From contig CM054120.1 of the NCBI GenBank assembly GCA_028673005.1, positions 61,502,057 through 61,566,056 of the forward strand: DNA of 64,000 nt. The letters are read 5' to 3'. The stretch is from Tanypteryx hageni. Taxonomy: Eukaryota; Arthropoda; Insecta; Odonata; Petaluridae. The position numbers and the translations under genes were made by a program. Every line of letters starts with the position of its first letter. The first letter of the stretch is position 1. Under the pieces are notes generated by a model, which did not search any database, was not told the origin of the DNA, and saw only the letters and a program-made list of their open reading frames with translations. Of this stretch, positions 24,240-36,430 are shown in pieces.

Positions 24240-24770
24240 TTTAATGAGTTGAACAGGTGTGATGAATAAGTTTTTCTTTTCTTAGATCTTTTTGAATTGG
24301 CATCAACAAAGGATGAAAAAATAAATGATGCTTTAATATTTTGTTTTGAAAACAATGGATTCTCCAAAGATTATTTGCCAAAAACCTAATTGTGCTCTGT
24401 TCGGATGGTGCCAATTTTATCCTAAGTATTAAATCTCGTGTAGCAGCTAGGGTTTTACAAGATTTTCCGAATACACTGCCTTTTCCAACTTTGCAAAAAC
24501 TGACGCGAAATACAAATTCGCAATGTGCAAGTCCTATTTTCCCATAAGATGCCATGTTATTATGAGAGAGTGGTTCCCAGCCAACTTAAAAAATTCATTT
24601 TTATCATAAATAATGCTGTTTAACAGAAAACAAAAGAAAATGTAACCGCATATGAAAACCCTAGAATTATAAAGTAAAAAAATACTTTTAATTACCTTCA
24701 AAATAGGTAATAGCAAATTAAAACCCAGCAAAACAAAGCGATTACACTTCTTTCTGCACTTGTAAAATTA
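24240..24770 (-). repeat. Dispersed repeat family R2, copy 1 (carries an empty TTAA site)
   Basis: Matches the reverse complement of about 54780-55260: shared blocks include AAGTCCTATTTTCCCATAAG, ATGCCATGTTATTATGAGAG and TTTTAATTACCTTCAAAAT. At about 24610 it has CTGTTAAACAGCATT (minus reading), the uninterrupted counterpart of the MITE insertion at 54873-55086. Shorter matches lie at 25750-25775 and 57640-57780. Confidence 0.75.
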
Positions 24771-24774
24771 ACCT

Positions 24775-25740
24775 CCACAAAATTTTGCATATGATTTTCC
24801 ATCTTCTTTTGTTCAATCTAAGGAAATGGTTCAATTTAAATGTAACTACTGAAATGGAATGTTGAGTATATCATGCACAAATGTTTTCCTGGATTCTGCA
24901 ACAAACTTCTCATAGTCCCAAAGAAAACAATAGCATTAAAAAGTGGTTCCATTTCTTTTACTAATTATGTTAGAAATGCATAACAGAAAATAAAAACCTA
25001 GCGTAAGAAAGTTATAACATTTCTTTTGGTGATGGCATTCAAAATACATGGCAGAAAATCTTACGTTACAAGATGATAGCAATTCTTAGATTTATGATAC
25101 AAATTTGTTATAAACAATGAAAACCTAACAAAACAACAGTTTCTTAAATTATATTCAAATTACAAAGATAATAACATTAAATCAATATATAATTCGGTCA
25201 TTAACCAGCAACCTCATACGCGAAGAACGAATATTTTCAATGTCATACTCGTAAAAGTTGTAAAAAAATAAATGCACAGGATGCTTTCCCATTAGCCAAT
25301 AATTTCTAATTTGGCCACTAGATGCCAGCAACTTGGACTGTTATAAAAAATAGCGCCATTCGTAGTGAGGTTTAAACTGAGCTTCAAAAGAATTAAGGCG
25401 ATAGTTATCACATTTGTTTGCTTTGAAAACTGCTAATAAAAAGCATTATAAATATAATAATGTCCTTTTCTAGGGTACTTCTTGTAGAACTATCATCAAG
25501 TTATCGTTCCCTACTTTTCTCTCAGCATTCATACGTGATTTATTCGTGATTCTTATAGTCTGTATTTAATTATGGTTATTTGCTATCATTTTTACGTGCT
25601 CCAGAGTGTTCTAATAAGGATAAAACTGAAGGTTGGGCAAACCCGTCCACCTCAGGCATGACTAAAACTTCCTCATAGGATCGTCATTCTTTCATTTTAT
25701 TAGCTCAAACAATGTCATATGCCATACTATGAAATTAATA
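24775..25740. other. No gene seen
   Basis: A+T-rich sequence without recognisable features. Confidence 0.4.
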
Positions 25741-25774
25741 TAATGTGCACGTCCTATTTTCCCATAAGATGCCA

Positions 25775-26672
25775 TGTTTAAATCACAGACTGCAACTTGT
25801 GTTAGATGATATCATCAATGATGTAGCAGAAATCAACCATTTTAAGTCTTTCTTGGATAAGATTTATTCTATTTATCACCAACAAAAATCTGTATGAATT
25901 AAAAGCTATAGTGGAAGATCTTGATATTGAACTTATTAAAATCGGAAGAGTTCTTGGACCGAGATGGGAATCATGTAGTTTGCGCACTGCACTTGCTGTC
26001 TGGCGAGCATATCCTGCCTTGTATCAACATTTTTCAGCAAATAAGGAGTGTGGTGGTTTGGAAAACATTTTGCAAAACAAAAATTTTATGAAAGATTCAT
26101 CATTAATTATTTACATTTTAACTGATTTTTCATTGTTTCTAATTCATTATAATCAAGAGAAGTTGCAATACAGAAAGTGGACAAATTTATTAAGCAAACA
26201 ATTAATGTCATAAAATAATTAAGAAATGATAATGGCAAATGTGAGGCAATGGTTGAAAATTTTATAATTAGCGACAATACAAGGATATTCCCTTTAAAGA
26301 ACAGACAAAATTTAAGTCATCCTAAAGATAAATTAATTGACAGTTTTGGCCAAATAAATGGACTTCTAAAAAGTGTAAAAAATCAAAACCTCCTATCAAC
26401 AATAATAAGAGCAAAAAAATCCTAACCACAGTTGCAATCAGTAGCGTGCAAGCTGAAAGAGGCTTCAGCCTTATGAATATAATATGCTTACCATTCCCCA
26501 TTTATCAAATTTGCTAACAATTAATATGTGTGGAAAACCTGTAAATAAGTGTAATGCAGATTATTATGTTAAAAGCTGGTTAAAAAATCATTTGGCTGCA
26601 GATACACACAATCAAATACATCAAGAAAGCTCACACTCAGAAAATCAAATGGGATTATGGGAAATATATTGA
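25775..26672 (+). pseudogene. hAT transposase C-terminal half (KIAA1586-like), copy A
   Basis: Reads [20 protein letters not shown] and [11 protein letters not shown], then after a +1 shift LIKIGRVLGPRW and SLRTALAVWRAYPALYQHF, and later the dimerisation block SVQAERGFSLMN, LLTINMCGKP and CNADYYVKSW. These match hAT transposases related to KIAA1586/ZBED proteins. Compared with copy B it lacks about 212 bp near 26370, where B encodes FLELFSILDPNSW. Stops and frameshifts throughout. Most of it lies inside duplicated block 25934-27050. Confidence 0.8.
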
Positions 26673-27050
26673 ATAAATGAGAGAGTTTATTTCTAGCTAT
26701 TTATTAATGTATAATTATTGTAATATAAATGTACAATTAAATGTATAACATAAAAAATCAAATAAATAAATATTCTCACTTTTTATCTATTAATAAATAG
26801 AAATTTTTTCCCTTAACAAAATTGCCTGCGACACGTTTTTGGATCCTGTTAGCCGGTTCTTATAAATTTCTCACCTCACCATTGCTTAGAACCCAACATT
26901 TGAATGGAACGTTATTAACTACTTCTCCACTGTCCATTTCTAAATTAATATTTGTCCCATTTATTAAATTAAATAGAAATAAAAGGCATTTTAGAAGTTA
27001 CAAGTTTTTATTCAAAGAGTAGAAACAACATGCTGCTGTAGTAGAAATGG
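25934..27050 (+). repeat. Segmental duplication block 1, copy A
   Basis: Near-identical to 36431-37772 in the same orientation, at an offset of about 10.5 kb. Differences are scattered point changes, one ~212-bp deletion here, and a 13-bp difference near the end. Confidence 0.9.
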
Positions 27051-28598
27051 TACTAACAGATGTTTTAGGCACTCTGTAGATGGCGTAGACATATATTTTC
27101 AAGCTGTTTTTAATCTAACCTTGGACGATGAAAAAGGCTGCTTCTACTTCATTTCCCCGGGCTTTTTGCACCCGCATAAAACCTTTTTCGTCCCTTGGCC
27201 ATCACTTTATCACCCCCTATTCCCTAAAATGCCTAAAGCAGATGGAAAAAAGGCAGAAATATCTTCAGTTCTGTGTCAACTTTCAAACGTAATACATCCC
27301 ATTATCAAACCAAGTTAATTTAGTCGCGTTTGGATTCTTTCGTTTTCTTTTGCTATTAATAAAAAGAATCAACAAAAAAGATGAAAATATTTTTTCGAGA
27401 TGGTTAATAATCAATATGAATGTAAATGATTGACAAAACAACTTTTAAAATATAAAGAGATTAAAAGACGAATGAAAGAACATAGACGCGGAGCTCCTAT
27501 AGAAAGTATTCAGCACAGGGGTGCTTCACGGTCACTGAACTTGGCACACACAGCTGATGCAGAAGCTCCAAGTCCATTGCAGCAAAAAGGTTAATTTCAT
27601 AAAACAGAACACAAAAAACTTCAATAACAAACTCTATTAAGTAAAATTAATATTTGAAGCCACATGCACTCCAAACACAAACTATAATAAATTTGTTTGC
27701 ATATATAAAATTCGTGCAGTAAACAGCAAAAACTGACTTTAAATCAAAATAACATGTAAAATATTATTCTTTACCAACTGAATTTCAGCGTTTTTTTATG
27801 AGCCAGAAAAAAAGGGAAATTAGCCCTGTGGTACTTCATATATTTTTCAAATGTCAGTATGTACTCACATGGAATGTTCAGGAATTTTTGTTAAAATATA
27901 AATTTATCATTAATATTTGGTACATTTTTATTTGGTATGTTTCTTTGTAACTATTTGTGATTATTTATAAGTTAACTGTAGTAAATACAAGATGATTCAG
28001 GATTGTAAATATATATCTGTAAGAAAAAGTGTTCAAGATTATTTTCACAAAACTTTTCAAATATCAGTGGGTGAAGTAATGGTTGAAAGATGTTCAGAAT
28101 ATATTCATAATAACATAAGTACTATAAACAAAACTGGCAATTCTCCAAAAGAGCAAGAATAACTTTTGTACCTATGAGATATCATTGTTTTCCGAAAATC
28201 TCTAGCAAACTTGATTTGCATGCTTTAGAACGTCAGCACTTGCACTAGATGCTTCAATCATTCAAAAGGTGAGCAGTCTGCTCTATGTCTCTCTCATAAT
28301 TAAAAGTTGACTTCTATGGGGCAAATAACTCAACATAATTTTTTTAAATTTCATTTTATGCAATAAACATCAACAACAATTAAAAACCTTGATATTGTGA
28401 TAAGAAAGAAAAAATTATTACAAACATTGAAAGATGTCAATCAGTGACGAAACAGTTGAAAGTTGATCATAAATTATTTAAAACAACACCAGTGCCACAA
28501 ATAAAAATAATTTGCTCACTATAAAATGTGAATAACATCCACAGTGATTTTTTCAATGCGTACTCTCTTTAAAAAACATATGACCTCAAAGAATAACA
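27051..28598. other. Copy-A-specific spacer between duplicated blocks
   Basis: This 1.55-kb stretch has no counterpart in copy B, where about 0.29 kb of different sequence separates the two blocks. A 65-codon frame at 27121-27318 has no recognisable domain. GAGCCAGAAA-AAA-GGGAAATTA occurs at 27800 and again at 28828, so part is internally repeated. Confidence 0.5.
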
Positions 28599-30047
28599 GC
28601 AGGATACAAAGATTTATTAGCAGAGAAGTTTCTATACACATGCCATTCCAGGTACTGAAGGGGAAGGGTCATAAAAGGCTAAAGGAAAATAATCCTCTCA
28701 TAAAACATATGCTTAGGATGTTCGCAGCACCCCATATGAGTACTGCAGGATTATATACTAAATCTTTAAATAAAATTAACATGAACAATATATTTCTTTT
28801 TTCATTGAATTTTGGCCAATTTTCTTATGAGCCAGAAAGAAAATGGGAAATTAAATACTAAATCTTTAAATTAAAGATTTGATTCTTTTTTCACTGAACA
28901 TTGACAATGAACCAGAATGAAAAAAGATAAGAATCCTTTCACTCAAAATATAAAGTACTCAAACAAATCCATTTGCATCAACAAAATTTAAGCAAAACAA
29001 AACCAATAATACGCTTAATATACTTTTCAACTGAATTTTTAACAATTTTCTTATGCGTCATAATGAATACTAATCAAGTTATTCAATTTTCATTAAAATG
29101 TTTCAAGGTAAACAGTAAAATATAATATTTTATAAAAGTCCACAGAAGTTAAAATTGTTCAGTAACTTGGTTTGTAAAAAAATACATGCACCAAATTGCA
29201 TTAAAATGTGTTTTAAATGCAATACGATATTAATTTTTTATAACAAATGCAAATGGTCAAGTTTTAAACTAAAAGCCAGTTCTTTACATATAATCAACTA
29301 AAACAATTACTGAGCTTCTTATAAACCTGATGGATTAAAACTAATCCTAAATCAACTCAGGTGAATTTCTAAATAACAAAAAAATATGAAAATAAAATAA
29401 AATAAAATGAAAAATATCTTAATAAAGTAAAATGAAAAATATCTTCTTTTCCTTTTTTCCACATAAAAAACTAAAGAGTATGATAATTCTTATACAACTT
29501 AAGATGATGGCTCTGAAATGCAATAGTCACCATCATAGTAAGCAGCAGCCTCGTAACCTGAAAAGAAACGTCAAAATATTCAGTTTCAACTCAAACAGAT
29601 AAGATGCATGAATTCTTAAATTCATAATTACAGTCATATAACATTAAATATACAAATAAATAATAATTACAACACAATAATTGAGATAATAACTTTCAAT
29701 CTACAAATCTTTCATTGACATGCAAAAATCATCAAGAGATGCAACTTTGCTGCTGTATGCTACAACATTTGCCATATTCACAATTTTCCTTCTTTCCTAA
29801 TGCCATTCTCCTTGTGGTTTCACTGCCAAGTCCTGAATATAAGCTCAGGTATTTCATTTTTTGAGTTATTTCCAGTTTGTCACAATGATTGAAGCTACGA
29901 TGTTTTTGAGATAATATTTGCTATTTTCATAATTTCCCCTCTTTTTTTAGTAGCTTCTCCCTGCAGTTTCGCTGCCTTACCCTCCCCCTGGACTCATTTT
30001 GAGCCTCTTTCCAACACAATGCAGCAACCAAAGCAGTGATCTCTGTA
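28599..30047 (+). repeat. Segmental duplication block 2, copy A
   Basis: Matches 38065-39537 almost base for base; from about 29100 to 29700 the two copies differ at only a few positions. It ends at 30047, three bases before the left arm of the inverted repeat at 30051-30160 and about 100 bp from the zinc-finger stop codon. Confidence 0.93.
29499..29557 (-). other. Candidate terminal exon, copy A
   Basis: On the minus strand a strong acceptor (TTTCTTTTCAG, ending at 29558) is followed by a short frame YEAAAYYDGDYCISEPSS and a TAA at 29501-29499. It lies downstream of the zinc-finger gene on the same strand and could be an alternative last exon, but I found no upstream donor in a phase that joins it cleanly. 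An identical copy lies at 38989-39047. It could equally be chance. Confidence 0.3.
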
Positions 30048-30050
30048 CAA

Positions 30051-30160
30051 AATAAATAAAGACAATTATTGTAAATTTCAAATAGGCCTGCTGTAACAGG
30101 CAAAACCAGCCGAATAGATTCGTGTCTATTAGAAATTTACAATAATTGCCTTTACTTATT
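30051..30160. repeat. 35-bp inverted repeat across the zinc-finger stop codon
   Basis: Arms 30051-30085 and 30126-30160 are reverse complements at 32 of 35 positions, with a 40-nt spacer. The right arm contains the last two codons and stop (minus reading AAT AAG TAA, 30160-30152). The left arm starts three bases after the segmental duplication ends. Confidence 0.92.
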
Positions 30161-31054
30161 ATCTTTATTGATATATGTGTGGGTCCTTTTGTGGGTGACA
30201 AGGTTATGCTTTTGCTGGAAAGTCTTTCCGCATATATTACAAGATGACAACCTTTCACGAGTGTGAACTCTCAAATGCAAACTGAGTCCATAGCTTTGCA
30301 CAAACCGCTTTCCACAAAAGTGGCACTCATGTGGTTTTATACTCATGTGCCTCATTATGTGTACCCTCAAATAAGATTTAAAGGAAAACTTCTGTCCGCA
30401 TACATCACATCTGAACTTCGTCTCCCCCAAATGAGACTTGCAATGATCCATTAAATCCTTAAACTTATCAAACCCTTTCTTGCATTGCTCGCATTCCCAC
30501 AGCCTTTCCCCATCGTGTGTGGATTGGTGATCATTCAGCTCATACTTCCTCTTGAAGCTCTTGTCACAGCTAGCACACTTGTACTGATCTCTTCCAGTAT
30601 GCACCAACATGTGGTTAACTAGGTATTGCCTCACAAGGAACTTCTTCCCACATTCATTGCATTCAAAAAATTTTTCCTTTACATGTGTCTTCTGGTGCCG
30701 TGAGAGGTACTTTTTCAGGAGGAACCTCTTCCCACAGGTAGAACACATGAAAGGTTTCTCCGTTCCATGGATCTTCACATGTTGAGTCAAATCACCCTTC
30801 CTTATGCATTCTATCCCACAATCATGACACTTGTATATCATTTTCTTCTCCTTCTTCTCTTCCTCTGCTCTCCTTTCTTTGCTCTGCATCTGCTCTCTGA
30901 TGTTCGACCCATGTGGCTTCGCTCCCATGTGACCCATCACATGTTCTCGCATATCAATTTTGTTTGACCGCTTCTGTCCACATTCAGCACATATCAAGTC
31001 CAACTTCCCAATTGGAGAACTGCCACAACTCACCAAACTGTGTGCAATTAAATT
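30152..31054 (-). other. Exon 5 of the ZAD gene (nine C2H2 fingers)
   Basis: 300 codons plus stop after acceptor TTTAACTTGCAG. The fingers in order begin at CAECGQK, CHDCGIE, CSTCGKR, CNECGKK, CASCDKS, CEQCKKG, CDVCGQK, CHFCGKR and CNICGKT, each C-x2-C-x12-H-x3-H. A Lys/Glu-rich stretch separates fingers 1 and 2. The stop lies inside the 35-bp inverted repeat. Confidence 0.95.
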
Positions 31055-33707
31055 CTGCAAGTTAAACAAAATGATTATTAATGTAACAAAATGAAAGCAC
31101 ATCTAATCAATTTTTAACATTTAATTGCAAATTTCTCGTAAACATGGGGCCATTGTTTGGGTGAGAAAAAATACGTCTCGAATTATTTTCCGTCTACTAT
31201 AACACTGCTAAGTTTCGGCCAAATTCGAGGGAACCACTACAGAATGTTCCCTTGTAAGCCCTATAGGAGATATTTGAAGACAGCAAGCTCAGGCTGTGAA
31301 GCATTTCACAGGCTCTCGAGCCTTATAATATTACATTTCAATTTCATGCCACCTTAGGCAGGAATGCTGTTTCTCAGCTACCAATCAAAATGCTCAGCCC
31401 AGCCATGCAGCAGTAGGCATTATAATAATGTAATATACACTTGTACAGGGCTGCTGTTTTCATTGATTATATGCATTTTCACAAATTATTTAATGAAAAA
31501 CTGAGGCATTTCCATGATTTATTTATTAGATAAAATCTGGTTTTCTCCTGACCTGTTTGCATAAAAAGTACATGAACTACTAAGAAATTTTGAGATACTT
31601 AATATTTATATGTGAATAATATGATTTGTGTTAACAGTTGTATCTGTATGTCGCATTATGTTACGATTAATGTGAAAGAAAAAAGTCCACAGAATACATG
31701 TTTGGCATAAATCATTTGAATAAGTAGATAAACTGATTAAATGTAGTAATTTTGAAAAATCCCAATGAAGTTCATTCTGCAGATAAAAGAACTCTATTTC
31801 AAATTGCATTGGAAACTAATTATTTTGCCATAAATGAAAAGCTCTTGCCATGAATTATTGCACAAGATTAGATCTGGTCTAATGACATATTCTCCGCCAT
31901 ACATTTAAAATTCCACCGGTAGAAAAGAGATTTTAGAGCATGTCATGATACTATAAAAGATCAGAATTTAATCAGAGAGATACTTATAAATTATTTCACA
32001 ATAGTCTGTTTTTTGCAATCAGTTTGTTTTCTATTGACCCTACAATTTTTCGAAACTATTCACAAAAAGACTAACTATATGGATTTGTAACAGTGTTAAA
32101 ATGGAAGACAAATACCTCCAAGGTCTATAGTTTGTCATTTACCTCTGAAGAAGCATCACTTCTGTCTTCCATTGGGAAGTCTTCCTTTGTAGACAAAGGC
32201 TGATTCTAAAATAAAATAATAAAAAAAACAATCTTATTTCATGTAAGCATTCAACGTGTTCATTTCTATCCAAAAATTGTATTGGTAACTTCTTAACCCT
32301 CCTCCCTTTGAGAAAATCACGCCAATGCATCAATAATCCAGTTTTAGACAAATGCAACACTTTCAAAATAATAATAAATAATTCCGCAATGAAAAAATAT
32401 TTCCATACACCCTTATCACTTGATTGCAACTAGTTTACCAAATTATTTAAACGAAATTTTAAAGGTATAGAATTGAATATAAGGCTAAATAATTGAATTA
32501 CCGGAAGAGATTCTAGTACTCACCACAGTAATGTACTGTGCACACATCACCTCTTCTAATTTTATAGGGCGATGCATGATCTAGAAGAAATAATCAGAGC
32601 ATAAGTGACACATCAGGAGTAGGATATTAAAGTAAAGTAATCTAAAACTTTACAAAAGGGTATTATGAATATCGATAATAGAAAAGGAACAAAAAATGTC
32701 TCCAGGTAAAAAATACTGAATTTTTTACGATTACACTTCATTTATAATTTATAGGAGGAAGAGATGTGCACTTGTATCTATTTCTCAAACGTTGAACTTT
32801 TCCGAAGAGAAATCACAATTTTAAGGATGGACATTGAATGACTAAAATATGTACTTTTCAAATAATTCACTCGAAAAACATTTCATTGACGAAAAAATAA
32901 CGTCTTGCAAATCAAAGCATCACAACAATTGACTCCAATGGATTGCCTACCTCCAAGATGTTTGGTTCTTCCACGGTGATCTCCCGTTTAAAATAATCAT
33001 CGTCGTAGGACGATTTACACGCAATGCATTGCTCCTTGAATATTTTGAATTCCGTCAGCTTGCGGAAACATGTACTGCACACGAATGGTGGGTATCCATC
33101 TAACTGTCTAGCCTATTCAGGAAGAGATTCAAAGTACAGTACGTGGTTACATGCTGTCTGGCATGAGATCGTTGTTGGCAAGCTTCAAAATTATTTTAAA
33201 AGTATTGATGACGTTGAATTCCTAAGTTTCTTTGCGAACGTACAGAAATTTGTTACTTAGAAGTTATCCCACACAATGCATATTTATAATTAATGTTATT
33301 TATGTACAATCCTCAGTCAAAATACACTTATTATGTTATCATATTCAACGGGTTATTGTAAACAGATGCTAATAATTAACCACTTTAAATTATATATACT
33401 ATTTAGATGTACCATAAAACACCAACATAACACGATTTGTAAATTAACACGTTCTAGTATCAGTTTCGCATTTTTTATTTTATTCTGGAACGTTTAAGAA
33501 ATATCCACCGCCATATACGATAATGAAATCAGCAAATCTATCAAAACATTGCAAACACGTAATCATAATTACTTGAAGCTGAAGCAAATCCGAGATTAGG
33601 TCCGCCACTTTGTAGTTCGTCTCATCGTTCACATTAAAAATATGAACAAAGTTCCTACCAATGCACAGACAAAGCCTGCATTGAGAAAAATCGGTGGATA
33701 ACTCCAT
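30152..33707 (-). CDS. ZAD-type C2H2 zinc-finger transcription factor (five exons)
   Basis: Five minus-strand exons join in constant phase 0: 33707-33573, 33103-32951, 32580-32524, 32205-32143 and 31054-30152, giving 436 codons from ATG to TAA. All introns are GT-AG. Residues 1-96 form a ZAD (zinc-finger associated domain) with Cys pairs C10/C13 and C54/C57 chelating one zinc and mediating dimerisation. A short acidic linker follows (97-157). Nine C2H2 fingers fill about residues 158-427, implying sequence-specific DNA binding in the nucleus. Finger linkers depart from TGEKP (for example GTEKP, GRDQY). I chose the ATG at 33707 because it lies nine codons before the first ZAD Cys. ZAD proteins are an arthropod-expanded family; the target is unknown. 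No frameshift or stop was seen, so it is probably functional. Confidence 0.92.
32143..32205 (-). other. Exon 4 of the ZAD gene (linker)
   Basis: 21 codons, including NQPLSTKEDFPMEDRSD. Acceptor TTATTTTAG, donor TCAGAG|GTAAAT; phase 0 at both ends. Confidence 0.85.
32524..32580 (-). other. Exon 3 of the ZAD gene (linker)
   Basis: 19 codons, reading IMHRPIKLEEVMCAQYITV. Acceptor ATTTCTTCTAG, donor CTGTG|GTGAGT; phase 0 at both ends, so exon skipping would keep the frame. Confidence 0.85.
32951..33103 (-). other. Exon 2 of the ZAD gene (second half of ZAD)
   Basis: 51 codons starting LDGYPPFVCSTCFRKL, followed by FKEQCIACKS and an acidic end. The acceptor GGCTAGACAG (ending at 33104) is the one that keeps the frame; another AG six bases earlier would not. 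Donor TTGGAG|GTAGGC. Confidence 0.9.
33573..33707 (-). other. Exon 1 of the ZAD gene (first half of ZAD)
   Basis: 45 codons beginning MELSTDFSQCRLCLCIGRNF; holds the first CxxC and the helix VADLISDLLQL. Donor CTTCAA|GTAATT. Confidence 0.9.
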
Positions 33708-33783
33708 ATTTTCACGACACACTCAATCTTGTAAATCTTTCTCAGTCCACGAAGTATTGCACTCAAATCGAAGTCGAACGAAT

Positions 33784-34240
33784 CGATATATATCGCTAGA
33801 CCTCTAAATATTTTGAATCGGAATTAATATACGACACAAGTGGATCAAATACGATATCGAGATAGAAAATAGGCGTCTAATGTCATTTTCCAACCTTATG
33901 GAATTAACTTAATATCCTACTATACAACTACACTCGTGTAGTTGCATGGAAAAGCGCTGTGGCAGACATTATAGAAAGGTATAGCGAATAAAAAATTTTA
34001 ATGTGTAAAATGTAATTATTAAAAATTATGACAAATATAGATATGTGTGAAGTTATATACGATATATATCGCTTAAATACGATATAGAGATGAAAAAGAA
34101 GCATCTAATGTTTTTTTCCAACCTTACGGAAATTAACTAAAAACCGTATGTATGGAAAAGGCGCTGTGGCTGACAGAACAGAAATGCATATCGTATTAAG
34201 GGATTATAATTTGGAAAATGTCATTTTATAAATTTTGGAA
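33784..34240. repeat. Tandem duplication with palindromes upstream of the ZAD gene
   Basis: The palindrome CGATATATATCG occurs at 33784-33795 and 34060-34071. Later blocks recur in the same order: AAATACGATAT-GAGAT (33847, 34075), CATCTAATG/CGTCTAATG with TTCCAACCTTA, and GCGCTGTGGC (about 33954 and 34161). Spacing shrinks from 276 to about 207 bp, so unit 1 has extra sequence. Unit 1 also has a perfect 9-bp hairpin at 33925-33944 (CAACTACAC, loop TC, GTGTAGTTG). It begins 77 bp upstream of the ZAD start codon. Confidence 0.75.
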
Positions 34241-34244
34241 AATA

Positions 34245-35675
34245 TAGGCGATTCGAAGACGTAAAGAACATCAGGTAATTTAAAATATAACATAATCAAT
34301 TATTTAATGGGCATCTTATGATGAAGATGAGTAGGAAAAAATAGATGTTACTTTTATTCCGATTCATCGCAATCAAGGGCTGAAAAAGGAACGGAATATT
34401 AAGAAACTAAATAGTGTTCAATATTCGTGATGAAAGGTATTGTCTTTTCTTAATCTGTGTATGTGCGTCACTATTGCGTTCTAGCTGTTAAACATTTCTA
34501 GTTTTAATAACCAATGAGTTATCACCATTATGGGTTGTTTTTTAGGTAGTAATTTTAGGAAGGAATGGAGGAGGATATGCAATTAGCTGTAATTAACCAT
34601 AGATTTCTACGTAATTTGATATGTAATTGTAGTACCTATCAGGTTTACAATATCCAATGTTTTGGTGTCATCATCAGGCGAGCGAAAAATTGAGGCATGT
34701 CACCGTAGTTAATGTTTGTAAACGAATAAACTACGAGAATGTAAGAGATCAAAATTAATAACAGTACTTATTGATTAATTTAGTAGAGTTTTGGTATACT
34801 ATTTAAATATCTGAACTTACCATACATTATTTTAAAAATATTTTTGATACGCTACCTGCAGAACTATACAGTCGACGAGATGTAGGTAATATGCTGTCGC
34901 TGTGAATATAGAGCATTATATTTAATTTGTTCTGCCATGAGAATTGATCAACAACCCTCGCAGTTTTTCTGTTACGTCGAATTATCTAAAACTCCGAAAA
35001 TCGCGCGAGGCAGGCACCTTGACTATTATTTTTTTTTCTGAAAATAACAACATTAGCGTAGTGATTTTTACAGAGGTATTTGAATATAACATAATACGTT
35101 TATTTATATGGTGTTTTGGCAAGGACCTTTGACAAAAAAAAAACGAAATTTAACGGAGATGTCGATTGAGCTACCAAAGACACTCAGCATCGGCAAAACA
35201 ATCTGCAATGCCGTTCTTGAATTATTATAGGATTGACAAGTGGATAAATATAACCAAAAACCAGGGATTAAAAAAACCTTTGCTATAGATTACTAAATCG
35301 CAATTGGTCGATAATTTCTAACATCCGACATCCCAGATTTGAACACTGGCATCACATGATGACAATATGGTAGGTTAATACGTCTCAAAATAGGTGAAAG
35401 AATATCATCTGGGCCAGAAACATTGCTTACTAATCAGAAAACGAATTTGCTATGGTATCAGGTTTATCAGCACTTGTATTCATATTTATTCATTCAAAGA
35501 TTTTCACTTCCCAAACAAAGATCATCTACCATCAATAAAACCAACAACAATAATGCCCAGAAATAAAAAACAATCCAAAAGTGTCTACAGCAGACCCCAA
35601 TTTTAATCCCCCAAACTTATCTCTCCCATCCCCTGTGCCTTTCAGTTCAAGAAATGAAACACATAATCACAATTG
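34245..35675. other. No convincing gene
   Basis: Short frames (34944-35132, 35394-35606). The second, just upstream of the LINE endonuclease fragment, could be the end of its ORF1 but shows no zinc knuckle or other motif. Confidence 0.35.
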
Positions 35676-35679
35676 ACTA

Positions 35680-36300
35680 GGGAACAAATTTAAAATCTTG
35701 CACTTAAATGTACATTGTCTAAAGAATAAAATCAATCTATTAGAAATATAAGAACTTCAACAAGGCATTCTGTTCTTGTCAAAACTTGGGCTAAGAGATA
35801 ATGAGATAAGTGCTGTTTGTCCACAAGGCTGTAGACCAGTTTCACCATATTGGAGAATCTTTTAAAAAATTGTGGTACAATTTATGTCAAGTCTAACATC
35901 ATGTAGAATCAATACCAGTTATATCCACAGAAAGAGACTGAATGTTTTGCTGTGAAGTGCCAAATACAAAACCTTCAATTTCTTTGTTTATTTGTAGGTC
36001 ACCAAATGGAGACTTTAAATCCTTTTTATCTAACCTTGATAAAACATTAGCTTCATATAAATTCTGTAAATGTAACATTATCATCTATGGTGATTTTAAT
36101 ATTAACTTCAATGTTGAGAATCACCAAAAATCATTATTTTCAGATTTAACATCCTCTTTTAACTTGTCCCCTACCATCTCTAGTCCCACAAGAATAAATT
36201 CTAAATCAACTACCACCATTGATAATATGTTCATTCCCAATTCCTTATTTCAATATAGTAGCACCATGATAAATCTTCCTCTGAAGACTTTTCATATATC
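35680..36300 (+). pseudogene. Non-LTR retrotransposon endonuclease fragment
   Basis: Reads ILHLNVHCLKNKINLLEI near 35697-35750, the start of an AP-type endonuclease, then SISLFICRSPNGDF and IIIYGDFNINF (the GDxN block) in the frame 35942-36328, and SPTRINSKSTTTIDNMF, the block before the terminal SDH. Jockey/CR1-type by motif order. Stops near 35750 and elsewhere; the reverse transcriptase is absent because the segmental duplication starts at 36431. It is distinct from the LINE at 153-3300. Confidence 0.8.
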
Positions 36301-36430
36301 AAAAAAGAGCTCATATGCTCATCATTAACATAAATCAACGAACCTTCTGTAGGAATATTTTTATGAAAAACAAAGTAACACTTCCATGCATCTTTATTTA
36401 TGAATCAGTAATGTTTGTTAACCCTCAGAC

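Noticed and set aside
27121..27318. 65-codon frame in the copy-A spacer
   Set aside because: No recognisable motif, and no counterpart in copy B.
36418..36430. TTAACCCTCAG at the start of duplicated block 1, copy B
   Set aside because: Suggested a piggyBac end at the breakpoint, but there is no subterminal palindrome or partner end.
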